This document shows, one piece after another, positions 53,391-61,411 of a DNA stretch of 64,000 bases (position 1 is the first letter of the stretch; each line of letters starts with the position of its first letter). The position numbers and the translations under genes were made by a program. The DNA lies in assembly GCF_002257705.1 (NCBI RefSeq), contig NZ_LSLK01000092.1:1-64000 (forward strand), given 5' to 3'. This DNA is from Sporomusa silvacetica DSM 10669 (GTDB taxonomy: Bacteria > Bacillota > Negativicutes > Sporomusales > Sporomusaceae). The notes under the pieces are model-generated. The model saw only the letters and a program-made list of their open reading frames with translations. It was not told the origin of the DNA and did no database searches.

Positions 53391-53870
53391 ATGAAGTATC
53401 GTAGAATATTATTTTCTGCGGTTTTAATGTTTCTACTCGTAACAAGCACTGCATTCGCGGCCAAACCAGTCGTAACTGCGGACCGTACATACTTTGATGT
53501 TAATACAGGACTATATGTTCTAAAAGGCAATGTTTACATTGAGGTTAGAAACAGGGTTATTACAGCTGGTGAGGCCAAAGTAAATTTAGCCACTTTGGAA
53601 GTATGGGGCGCAGGCGGCATAACGGTGAATCAGGATGATATCTACTTTACCGGTGACAGCGTCTATGTTTATGGCACTAAAAATCGTGCTAAGATTGATG
53701 GCGGAGTAAATTTCTCCCGTACCGGCCTAGCGATTAGTGCTGATAGGGTAGACTTTTCTTGGGATACCCGAATCGCTTCTTTTAATGGCAATGTTCATGT
53801 ATCTCAGGGTGAAAACGAATGGACAGCTGACTCTGTAGATTATAATGTTGATTCCAATAGTTTTATATAA
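53391..53870 (+). CDS. OstA/LptA-like periplasmic protein
   Basis: 159 residues: signal peptide (1-23, ending AFA-A), then repeated short beta strands of the OstA/LptA fold (KPVVTADRTYFDVNTGLYVLKGNVYIEV ... ITAGEAKVNL ... FTGDSVYVYG ... ISADRVDFSWDTRIASFNGNVHV). LptA forms a periplasmic bridge for lipopolysaccharide export. Its presence supports an outer membrane. No lptB or lptC gene is next to it. SD AAAGGAGGG; own terminator. Confidence 0.85.
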   Translation: MKYRRILFSAVLMFLLVTSTAFAAKPVVTADRTYFDVNTGLYVLKGNVYIEVRNRVITAGEAKVNLATLEVWGAGGITVNQDDIYFTGDSVYVYGTKNRAKIDGGVNFSRTGLAISADRVDFSWDTRIASFNGNVHVSQGENEWTADSVDYNVDSNSFI

Positions 53871-53884
53871 GGATAAGCTAAGCT

Positions 53885-53937
53885 AAGAAAATCCCTGGCA
53901 GGTAGCACTACTATGCTACGCCAGGGATTTCCTTAGC
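53885..53937. terminator. Bidirectional terminator, lptA-like / ppsR
   Basis: AAATCCCTGGCAGGTAGCA / TGCTACGCCAGGGATTT long stem, with A/T tracts each side. Confidence 0.9.
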
Positions 53938-54787
53938 TATTTGCCAGTTTGTTTTTCTGAACAACTTCTAATATTCGATTGGCTGTCTCTTCGATTGCCT
54001 TGTTTGATACATCAATGATCGGACATTCCAACCGGCGCATAATAGTACGGGCATAATCTAGTTCTTCATTGATCCGGCTAATGTTAGCATAGCTGGCATC
54101 TGGTGCCAAGCCCATGGTTTTTAGACGTTCACAGCGGATTTCATTAAGTTTAAACTTATCAATAATCAGGCCGACAATATGATGCGAAGGTACTTGGAAT
54201 AGTTCCTGCGGCAACGGTGCTTCCGGCACAAGCGGCACATTAGCCACCTTTACTTTCTTATGGGCCAAATACATACTAAGGGGAGTTTTGGAAGTGCGTG
54301 ATACCCCAATAATAACAATATCGGCTTTTAACAGACCTAAGGGGTTTTTCCCATCATCATATTTTACGGCAAATTCCACGGCCTCTACCCGTTTAAAATA
54401 TTCCTGGTCTAATTTATGAACAAGTCCTGGCTTCAGTCGCGGTATCATTTCTGTAATATTCTGGACAGCATGAATCATAGGCCCCATGATATCCACTGTT
54501 TGAATATTGTGTTCCTGAGCTTGTTCCAACAAGGCGTCCCGTAAATCAGGTGATACCAAAGTGTGACAAATAATGCAGGTATGTTTGGTCGCTTCCCGCA
54601 CGGTTTCGGCAATTTGTTCCACTGAGTTAATATACGGAATTCTAATAATATCAAATTCTCCAGAGTTAAATTGACTGGCTGTGGCTCGCGCCACCTGCTC
54701 GGCTGTTTCACCAATCGAATCAGACAATGCGTAAATAATCGGTAGGTTAGCTATAGTGTTCTCCTCCTCGTCCTTCGCCCAGTTCAA
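53933..54787 (-). CDS. ppsR: Pyruvate, phosphate dikinase / PEP synthase regulatory protein (DUF299)
   Basis: About 273-284 residues. Bifunctional kinase/pyrophosphorylase family: SDSIGETAEQVARA near the start, the P-loop-like GVSRTSKTPLSMYLA and VANVPLVPEAPLP. It switches PPDK or PEP synthase on and off by phosphorylation. The coordinates use the TTG at 54787, which has no SD. A strong SD GAGGAGGAG sits 6 nt before an ATA codon at 54752-54754, which would give a start of IANLPIIYALSDS; see findings. Coupled to ccpN as in Bacillus (ccpN-yqfL). Confidence 0.93.
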   Translation of the reverse strand: MNWAKDEEENTIANLPIIYALSDSIGETAEQVARATASQFNSGEFDIIRIPYINSVEQIAETVREATKHTCIICHTLVSPDLRDALLEQAQEHNIQTVDIMGPMIHAVQNITEMIPRLKPGLVHKLDQEYFKRVEAVEFAVKYDDGKNPLGLLKADIVIIGVSRTSKTPLSMYLAHKKVKVANVPLVPEAPLPQELFQVPSHHIVGLIIDKFKLNEIRCERLKTMGLAPDASYANISRINEELDYARTIMRRLECPIIDVSNKAIEETANRILEVVQKNKLANS

Positions 54788-55400
54788 CGAACAATCTGGC
54801 GATATTGGTTTTGGTTAGTCGTCCGATTACTTCATAAGCTTTTGTTTCCTGATGATCAGCAATCGCTACAACTGGCAGACTATCAACTTCGTTATCTATA
54901 ATTTTTTTTGCCGCTGTTAGTATAGAGTCATCGGGAGAAGTTACCACGATTTTCGGCATAGGTGTCATAAGTACTTTAACTGGCATCTTATGCAGATCAC
55001 TGCCTCCCATGGCTACTTTTAGCACATCTTTGCGGGATACCACTCCGGTGAGAATACCTGCTGGCTCAACAATATAGACTGAGCCAACATCTTCGAGAAA
55101 CATGGTAACAACAGCATCATAAACACTTGTACTAGCAGTAATAACAACAGGAACTGACTGGACATCGCGAACTTTGATCCTGCTTATTTGTTCAGTAAGC
55201 ATACTCATTACATTTTTTCCAGTATAATAGTAACCTACTTTAGGACGAGCTTCTACCATACCGGACATCACTAGGATCGCTAAATCAGGTCTGAGCGCGG
55301 CCCTTGTTACATTAAGACGTTCAGCAATTTGATCCCCAGTAATCGGTCCTAAACTTCTGACCATCCCCGCAATTTTCTCTTGGCGCTGCGTTAAGCCCAA
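54747..55400 (-). CDS. ccpN: CcpN-like regulator, HTH plus CBS pair
   Basis: 217 residues: N-terminal winged HTH (QRQEKIAGMVRSLGPITGDQIAERLNVTRAALRPDLAIL), then two CBS domains (about 75-135 and 140-205). CcpN in Bacillus represses gluconeogenic genes and senses ATP/ADP through CBS. Sits just before ppsR, which controls PEP synthesis, so both fit control of the pyruvate-PEP step. TTG start with SD AAGGAGGG. Confidence 0.9.
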   Translation of the reverse strand: MGLTQRQEKIAGMVRSLGPITGDQIAERLNVTRAALRPDLAILVMSGMVEARPKVGYYYTGKNVMSMLTEQISRIKVRDVQSVPVVITASTSVYDAVVTMFLEDVGSVYIVEPAGILTGVVSRKDVLKVAMGGSDLHKMPVKVLMTPMPKIVVTSPDDSILTAAKKIIDNEVDSLPVVAIADHQETKAYEVIGRLTKTNIARLFVELGEGRGGEHYS

Positions 55401-55435
55401 CCACTGTCCCCTCCTTTTGTCCCGGCATTACTCAA

Positions 55436-57499
55436 CTATATGACTACAATTTTAGTCAAATCAGCAGTCTGAGCTGCTAGCGTTGCTATGGATTTTAATA
55501 AAGCTAAGCGATTATTTTTAACCTTAGCGTCTTCAACCATAACCATAACTGCGCCAAAAAATGCATCAATTGGTGCAGCCATAGCCGCCAGCACAGTAAG
55601 TATTCCCTGGTAATTTTTTTCTGCATGATAGTTGGCTATGACCGTGTGTGCCTCGATGTAGGCTTTGTACAAAGCATGTTCGGCATCAGCAGTGAACAAA
55701 CTGGCATCAATAGTTTCAGAAGTAGCATTTTTTGCAAGGTTTCCCACCCGCACAAGGGCCTGTACGGCTTTTTGCATTGCCACTGTACCTCCCTCTACAG
55801 CCATGGCCTTAGCACGCAGCCAAGTATCATAAATATCATCGTTGCCTGTAGCCAATACAGCATCAATCATATCATAGCGCAAATTTTCTTCGGTTAAAAT
55901 ATTTTTAATACGCAAGCGGAAAAATTCCTGAATATCTGTTACTAATTTAGTCCTTCGCTCATTATCAGTAATACCGAGCAAATCCATGGCTTGAGCGGCG
56001 ATGGCACTTAAAGAAACATGATACTTAGCATCAATTAAAATATTAACCATACCCAGCGCCTGGCGTCTCAGCGCATAAGGGTCCTGAGATCCAGTAGGAA
56101 TAAGGTCGCGACTGAAGGTGGCAACAATATTATCCATTTTATCAGCGATACTAATTAAGCGGCCAGCAGTTGTCTGTGGTAAACTGTCACCGGCAAACCG
56201 TGGCAGATAATGTTCAAATACCGCTTCGGCGACCTCGGGACGTTCACCGCTCAGCTTAGCATACTCCCGGCCCATAATACCCTGCAGTTCGGTAAATTCA
56301 CACACCATACCTGTTACTAGATCAGCTTTAGATAAATGAGCACCGCGCTTAGCAATAGTAAGCTCATCCTGACTAACGCCCAGTATTTGACCACAGCCAG
56401 TGGCTAAGCGTTCTAAACGTAACACTTTATCATAAAGTGTACCCAATCCCTCTTGGAATACAATTGTTTTGAGTTTTTCTACCCGGTCGGCTAGTGGCAG
56501 CTTCCGATCTTCTTCAAAAAAGAAACGGGCATCAGCGAGTCTCGCCTTAAGTACTCGCTCATTGCCATGACGAACAATATCAATATGCTCAGAGCCGCCG
56601 TTCCTGACGGTGATAAACATGGGCAAGAGTTTTCCATCTTTTCCAGCCACCGGGAAATAGCGTTGATGTTCACGCATGGGAGTAATAATAGCTTCAGGTG
56701 GCAGACTAAGGTATTTAGCTTCAAAATCGCCACATAGGGCTGTCGGATATTCTACCAAAAACACTACTTCTTCTAAAAGTTCCTGGTCAATGGTTGCCGT
56801 GCCTCCCCGACTGACGGCTAAGGTCTCAATTTGCTCCTTGATGATCTGGCGGCGTACATCTTGATCAACCATAACAAAATTTTCGCTAAGGCAAGCAAAA
56901 TAGTCTGCCACAGAATTGACAGCTACCTCAGCCTGCCCAAGGAAACGGTGGCCTCGCGTAACCTTACCGGAAGTTACTCCCGGCAAAGTAAATGGCACAA
57001 CTTCATTGCCAAATAACGCTACCAGCCAGCGAATTGGACGGACAAAACGCATATCTAAGTCGCCCCAGTGCATACTCTTAGGAAATGATAGGCTTGTTAC
57101 GATATCAGCTAATAAGCCTGGTAAAAGTTCGGCAACCAGGCGGCCTTTCTCTTGGACAATGGCATATACATACTCATCTTTAACAACCAATGCCGCAGGC
57201 TCAACACCCTGTCCCCTGGCAAAGCCTAAAGCAGCTTTGGTAGGAGTACCATCTTGGCCAAAAGCAATTTTTATCGAGGGACCTTTGTTTTCACTATGTT
57301 TATCGGCTTGCGTGATAGCTACTTCTTTTACAATAACTGCCAGGCGGCGTGGTGTACCCACAGCCCGAACCGCGCCATAACTAATTCTAAGTTCTGTTAA
57401 TTTAGCTTTTGTCGTATTTTCTAGTTGCGCTAATGCAGCAGGCATAAACTTGGCTGGTATTTCTTCGGTGCCAATTTCTAATAGTACATCTTTGGTCAT
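55436..57499 (-). CDS. glyS: Glycyl-tRNA synthetase beta subunit
   Basis: 687 residues. Starts DVLLEIGTEEIPAKFM, the fixed GlyS signature; contains SFPKSMHWGDLDMRFVRPIRWLV, EYPTALCGDFEAKYL, an HD-like domain and a C-terminal tRNA-binding helical region. Forms the bacterial alpha2-beta2 enzyme with GlyQ. SD AAGGGAGG; directly after glyQ. Confidence 0.98.
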   Translation of the reverse strand: MTKDVLLEIGTEEIPAKFMPAALAQLENTTKAKLTELRISYGAVRAVGTPRRLAVIVKEVAITQADKHSENKGPSIKIAFGQDGTPTKAALGFARGQGVEPAALVVKDEYVYAIVQEKGRLVAELLPGLLADIVTSLSFPKSMHWGDLDMRFVRPIRWLVALFGNEVVPFTLPGVTSGKVTRGHRFLGQAEVAVNSVADYFACLSENFVMVDQDVRRQIIKEQIETLAVSRGGTATIDQELLEEVVFLVEYPTALCGDFEAKYLSLPPEAIITPMREHQRYFPVAGKDGKLLPMFITVRNGGSEHIDIVRHGNERVLKARLADARFFFEEDRKLPLADRVEKLKTIVFQEGLGTLYDKVLRLERLATGCGQILGVSQDELTIAKRGAHLSKADLVTGMVCEFTELQGIMGREYAKLSGERPEVAEAVFEHYLPRFAGDSLPQTTAGRLISIADKMDNIVATFSRDLIPTGSQDPYALRRQALGMVNILIDAKYHVSLSAIAAQAMDLLGITDNERRTKLVTDIQEFFRLRIKNILTEENLRYDMIDAVLATGNDDIYDTWLRAKAMAVEGGTVAMQKAVQALVRVGNLAKNATSETIDASLFTADAEHALYKAYIEAHTVIANYHAEKNYQGILTVLAAMAAPIDAFFGAVMVMVEDAKVKNNRLALLKSIATLAAQTADLTKIVVI

Positions 57500-57501
57500 G
57501 A

Positions 57502-58377
57502 CTACTTACCTCCCTTTAGGAGTGGATAACCCAGCTTCTCACGTTGCTCCAGATAGCCCTGTGCGCACAGTCGTGCTAAGTTTCGGACTCGACCGATAAA
57601 ACCAGTACGTTCACTGACACTGATCGCACCACGCGCGTCCAGAAGATTAAAACTATGAGAACATTTTAAAACATAATCATAGGCAGGCAGCACATAACCT
57701 AGTTCGATAACCCGAAGGGCTTCTTTTTCATACATATCAAACAGGGTAAATAACATTGTTGTGTCGGCAATTTCAAAATTATAGTGCGAATGTTCCACTT
57801 CATTGCGGTGGAATACATCACCATAAGAAATGCCTGCTACCCATTCGATATCAAAAACATTTTCTTTGCCTTGAATATACATAGCTAAGCGTTCCAAACC
57901 ATAGGTAATTTCTACAGCTACTGGCTTAACATCAATACTGCCAACTTGCTGGAAATAGGTAAACTGGGTAATTTCCATACCATCAAGCCATACTTCCCAG
58001 CCTAGGCCCCAAGCACCCAAGGTCGGCGATTCCCAGTTGTCTTCAACAAAACGAATATCATGTTTAGCTGGATCAATTCCCAGCTGGGCCAAACTGGCTA
58101 AATACAACTCTTGGATATTGGCTGGTGACGGCTTCATAATGACTTGATACTGGTGATGCTGATACAGACGGTTAGGGTTATCGCCATAACGTCCGTCAGC
58201 CGGACGACGTGACGGCTCAACATAAGATACATTCCATGGTTCAGGCCCTAATGCCCGGAGGAAAGTTGCCGGATTCATGGTTCCGGCCCCTTTTTCCACA
58301 TCATAAGGTTGTTGAATAATACAATGTTGCTTAGCCCAAAAATTTTGCAGAGTCAGGATTATCTCCTGGAATGTCAT
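57502..58377 (-). CDS. glyQ: Glycyl-tRNA synthetase alpha subunit
   Basis: 291 residues from the ATG at 58377 (SD TAGGAGG). Class II core: LQNFWAKQHCIIQQPYDVEKGAGTMNPATFLRALGPEPW and SYVEPSRRPADGRYG. Upstream lie a mobile repeat and a T-box leader. Co-transcribed with glyS. Confidence 0.98.
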   Translation of the reverse strand: MTFQEIILTLQNFWAKQHCIIQQPYDVEKGAGTMNPATFLRALGPEPWNVSYVEPSRRPADGRYGDNPNRLYQHHQYQVIMKPSPANIQELYLASLAQLGIDPAKHDIRFVEDNWESPTLGAWGLGWEVWLDGMEITQFTYFQQVGSIDVKPVAVEITYGLERLAMYIQGKENVFDIEWVAGISYGDVFHRNEVEHSHYNFEIADTTMLFTLFDMYEKEALRVIELGYVLPAYDYVLKCSHSFNLLDARGAISVSERTGFIGRVRNLARLCAQGYLEQREKLGYPLLKGGK

Positions 58378-58392
58378 AATTTTACCTCCTAA

Positions 58393-58485
58393 AATAAGAT
58401 AAGACTTGGCTTGTGCCAAGTCCTTTAGGACGCCGGCAGAAGCCTTAGTCGTTCAACCCAGGGAAAGTTAACCTTTCCAGCTGGA
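58393..58485 (+). repeat. Dispersed repeat, module A copy 8
   Basis: Complete copy with two substitutions in the CCAGCTGGA end. Located between the glyQ T-box terminator and the glyQ SD, exactly the same position as the pheS copy. Confidence 0.9.
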
Positions 58486-58835
58486 AAAATAAAAACATCT
58501 TGTCTCCCGTAACTTGTAGTTAAGTTACAGGGACGAGATGTTATTCCCGCGGTTCCACCCTGATTGGGTGTAAAAACACCCCACCTCAAAAATATAGCAA
58601 GCTTTACTTTCTCACGAAATTGATTTCCAAATGCAGAACATGTATCTGAACATTTTCGCATCAACCTGGAGATTTCCTCTTGCAGCTTGGGAAGGCCTTT
58701 CACCTTTTGTAGTACCAGGCTTTCACTCTCCCTGGTTCGCTGCCTGAAAAAGGTTACTTATTTCCCGCATTGCTGTGATTTTCGACTTCTTGAATATGTA
58801 CTTTTGACCCTCGTAGGGCCTTCCTAATGCAATTA
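58486..58835 (-). promoter_or_regulatory. T-box leader of glyQS
   Basis: Minus strand: GGGTGGAACCGCGGGAAT (complement about 58546-58563), terminator ATCTCGTCCC / GGGAGACAAGAT with TTTTTATTT. Likely promoter at the right end: TTGTAT, 18 bp, TATACT (about 58838-58865). Expected to sense tRNA-Gly. Confidence 0.93.
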
Positions 58836-58961
58836 GTATATCACAATAAATATATATAATACAAGCCTTTCCAGGTTTTTAGAGGGCCTTACCAAGACAA
58901 ATTTTTAACAAAAATACAACTTACTAACCCCTACTTCCAGCTTATATGTCAGTCCCAAAAT

Positions 58962-59393
58962 TCATAAGTTAATTATTGCCTCAATTATTGCTCCTGTTAG
59001 AAATGCTACTATTATACTTGTAAATGTACCAATCAAAAAATATTCGGCAAAGTTTTTTTCTTCCAATCTCTTGTATCTAGCTAGCGCTTTTCCGGCCAGT
59101 ACTAACCCAATAGTTGCGTAATTTTTCTGCAATACTAGGGTGAGGATTAGTATTCTCTCTAAATTTCCTATTGCTTCACCAGCGTTCTTCTTTCCTTGTT
59201 CCGTTTGGGTCGCAGCTTCGCTAGTTTCACTCATATGTTGGCTGTCATACCTTTCAGTTATTGCAACTTCGACTATAGCGTTTTCTTTAGCTTTATCATG
59301 TTTCTCAAATTCATATTTTTCTATAACTTGTTTTGCAAGTTCTTTCCTAGGGTCCTCTTCCTTCTCCTTCAAATGGAGATATTTATCAAGCAC
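58962..59393 (-). CDS. C-terminal half of a split DUF3307-type membrane protein
   Basis: 143 residues. Charged N-terminal 75 residues, then IGNLERILILTLVLQKNYATIGLVLAGKALARYKRLEE and EYFLIGTFTSIIVAFLTGAII: two or three membrane spans. In complete DUF3307 proteins, a region of this pattern follows the DUF3307 domain in one chain. Here it has its own GTG start overlapping the previous stop by 8 nt (GTGCTTGA). Function unknown. Confidence 0.65.
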   Translation of the reverse strand: MLDKYLHLKEKEEDPRKELAKQVIEKYEFEKHDKAKENAIVEVAITERYDSQHMSETSEAATQTEQGKKNAGEAIGNLERILILTLVLQKNYATIGLVLAGKALARYKRLEEKNFAEYFLIGTFTSIIVAFLTGAIIEAIINL

Positions 59394-59871
59394 CTTTAAA
59401 ATTGAATATATATCCCGTTAATATAATAATAACGTTAAATGAATTTTGTTTTGTAACATTTAGAAATATTGGGTAATTACTCAGTACCAAACTGCCGACG
59501 GCTTGAGCAAATTGATTTAATTGGATATCTTTTATAAAAGGATAATAAGCCCCAATAAGAATACAGTGACATACTTGGTCAACCATAAATGACTCAAAGC
59601 CTTTATCGTTAATCTTCTTATCATATTCGACCTTAAGTCTATCTATAGCCCAATGGGCTAAGGAAAGTGATATAATTATCCACCACAAATTATTGTTAAA
59701 ATTAAAATAGGGTAAAAGAAGTATCAAATTTATTAGAAGATAATGCCCTATATGCTTAAACATCCCTTTAAAACTAGTTTTCTTTTCCTCGACGATAACG
59801 TTGTCCTGAAGAACAAAATCAGCTATGACATGGCTGAGTATTAATAATGCCAAAATAATTTTTGTATCCAC
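59386..59871 (-). CDS. DUF3307 membrane protein
   Basis: 161 residues with about five membrane spans. The start ALLILSHVIADFVLQDNVIVEEK and HIGHYLLINL, plus AHWAIDRLKVEY and FMVDQVCHCI, are the DUF3307 hallmarks (His and Asp inside or beside spans). Not characterised biochemically. GTG start; the SD GGAGG is 12 nt away, which is long. Directly downstream of the palindrome array and satD, on the same strand. Confidence 0.75.
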   Translation of the reverse strand: MDTKIILALLILSHVIADFVLQDNVIVEEKKTSFKGMFKHIGHYLLINLILLLPYFNFNNNLWWIIISLSLAHWAIDRLKVEYDKKINDKGFESFMVDQVCHCILIGAYYPFIKDIQLNQFAQAVGSLVLSNYPIFLNVTKQNSFNVIIILTGYIFNFKGA

Positions 59872-59917
59872 CGTCTACTCTAACCTCCAATCCCTGTTTT
59901 CCCTACAAGATTACCTT

Positions 59918-60020
59918 CCTGTATATAAAACAACAGGAAGATAATCTTGTATTTAGTTATACAGGAATTACAACCTGTATTTAAATATACAGGAAATATA
60001 GCCTGTATTTAGTTGGCAGG
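59918..60020. repeat. Four palindromes at exact 28-bp spacing
   Basis: Units start at 59918, 59946, 59974 and 60002. The consensus is CCTGTAT-N6-ATACAGG; the third unit is a perfect 7-bp inverted repeat, the others carry 1-4 changes. Spacers of 8 bp are AT-rich and different. It fills most of the gap between the satD stop and the DUF3307 gene. Possibly an operator array or a set of RNA hairpins. Confidence 0.85.
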
Positions 60021-60022
60021 TT

Positions 60023-60712
60023 TTAATTTCTGCTGGTTTTATTCCTAGGTGATAAATATAATTTCTTTTCCAAGATAGAGCTTGCTTGGTAGTTATCAAT
60101 ACCCTGTAAATAAGTAGATATCGACCGTCTCGCAGCTGTTACCTCGTACATATACGACGAGCTTATTATATCGGACACGCTTTGCTGTTTTATATGAAGA
60201 TTATCTGCGATTTCCTCTTGAGTAAAGTCTTGGTTTAGCAACTCTAAAACTTGCTGCTGGCGTTTTGTTCTTCTTGTGCTACAAGATTCAATGAAGTAAA
60301 GCAAGGAATTAATCATGTCCATGCCTGCAAAATCCGACCTGTAAACTATTTGGGGCTTCTTTTTCTTTGCTTGCTCAATTGCTTTCCGAGCAAAGTGAAA
60401 AGCTGGTCCATCCATGCCAATAGCTAATTCAGGATTAATATCTGTAACAATACTTCCGATGCCAACTCCAAAAACAAGCTCTATAGGTGTCATCTCTCTT
60501 ATCACATTGTCGATAACTTTAGGTGCAACCTGAACAGATTTTAGAAGTACTTGAAACTCATCTCCAATAGTAACTGTAAACGGCGATACAATATCTGATC
60601 CGTATTGTAGATTAGCTTTTTCAGCCATCGCTTGGAACCTTTTTTGAGCATCATTTCTATCAGGTAATTTACGTGAACCAACAATATCGCCTATGATAGC
60701 ACAGTAAAGCAT
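60023..60712 (-). CDS. SatD family protein (cyclase-like domain plus HTH)
   Basis: 229 residues. Matches the SatD family, named from the Streptococcus sat operon (acid tolerance), with no known activity. Residues 1-130: GDIVGS (8-13), IGDEF (49-53), FGVGIGS (81-87) and GPAFHFARKA (102-111) stand in the order and spacing of class III nucleotidyl cyclase motifs. Residues 150-190 form an HTH (QEEIADNLHIKQQSVSDII). SD GGAGGG sets the ATG at 60712. First gene of the satD-DUF3307 locus. Confidence 0.82.
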   Translation of the reverse strand: MLYCAIIGDIVGSRKLPDRNDAQKRFQAMAEKANLQYGSDIVSPFTVTIGDEFQVLLKSVQVAPKVIDNVIREMTPIELVFGVGIGSIVTDINPELAIGMDGPAFHFARKAIEQAKKKKPQIVYRSDFAGMDMINSLLYFIESCSTRRTKRQQQVLELLNQDFTQEEIADNLHIKQQSVSDIISSSYMYEVTAARRSISTYLQGIDNYQASSILEKKLYLSPRNKTSRN

Positions 60713-60844
60713 ATTATCCCTCCACAAAAAGGTAGTCCTATCTTATAATTCAAAAAACCATTCAACTAATTGTATAATTATGGGCCAACTACTGCAAGAT
60801 AATTTTTTTGTCAACTTCTAATTTGGCTATACCTTGGTCTAGTC

Positions 60845-60884
60845 AAATAAAAAACACTCCTTTCTCGCGAAAAGAGTGTTTTTG
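60845..60884 (-). terminator. Terminator after the DUF4342 gene
   Basis: AAACACTC ... GAGTGTTT stem (inner TTTCGCGAGAAA) followed by TTTTATTT on the minus strand. Confidence 0.9.
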
Positions 60885-60903
60885 CCAAGCTGCAGAATTT
60901 ATA

Positions 60904-61350
60904 CTACATATTTTGCGAGGACCTGTCCACCTCATCTTGTGAATCTTCCCTGCCAGTTTCAGGCGGCTCAGTTTCCTCGCGTACCACTTCAATAGTACAA
61001 CGCTTAAACACAGCCACTAAGACGCCAACAGCGGCCAATTGTGGCAGCACCACAGCACCAATGGCGCCAAGAGCTACAGGTATATCTGCCAGCACCCGTC
61101 CCTCATGCTTGACGCGAATCTTGTTAACATTGCCTTCGCGAATAAGCTCTTTCACTTTGTCAATGACCTCGGTGGAGCGCACCGAAAATTCCTCAGTCCA
61201 ATTGGTGCTGCTTTTACTTTTATTATCTTCAAGTTCAATTAGGGTTTCTATTACATTGCCATCATTACGTTCTAGAGCCTCTTTAGCCTCCCGATACGAA
61301 ACCCCGGTGCGTTCACGAATCAAATCAATATTTTCCAAAGTAATATCCAT
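60904..61350 (-). CDS. UBA-like plus DUF4342 protein
   Basis: 148 residues. N-terminal UBA-like helix bundle (ENIDLIRERTGVSYREAKEALERNDGNVIETLIELE, about 5-40), as in EF-Ts/NAC, then DUF4342 (about 50-120) with IREGNVNKIRVKHEGRVLADIPVALGAIGAVVLPQLAAVGVLVAVF, a hydrophobic segment that could enter the membrane. Function unknown. SD GAGGG. Single gene with its own terminator. Confidence 0.85.
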   Translation of the reverse strand: MDITLENIDLIRERTGVSYREAKEALERNDGNVIETLIELEDNKSKSSTNWTEEFSVRSTEVIDKVKELIREGNVNKIRVKHEGRVLADIPVALGAIGAVVLPQLAAVGVLVAVFKRCTIEVVREETEPPETGREDSQDEVDRSSQNM

Positions 61351-61411
61351 TATATATACCCTCCACTAGTTTAGGGATTAGTCTTCCCTGTTTGAAAAAC
61401 TGTTATTCTAC

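Noticed and set aside
58425..58703. 92-codon minus-strand frame upstream of glyQ
   Set aside because: Falls inside the glyQS T-box leader and the repeat element.
59918..60020. CRISPR array
   Set aside because: Repeat units are palindromes with only 8-bp spacers and there are no cas genes nearby.
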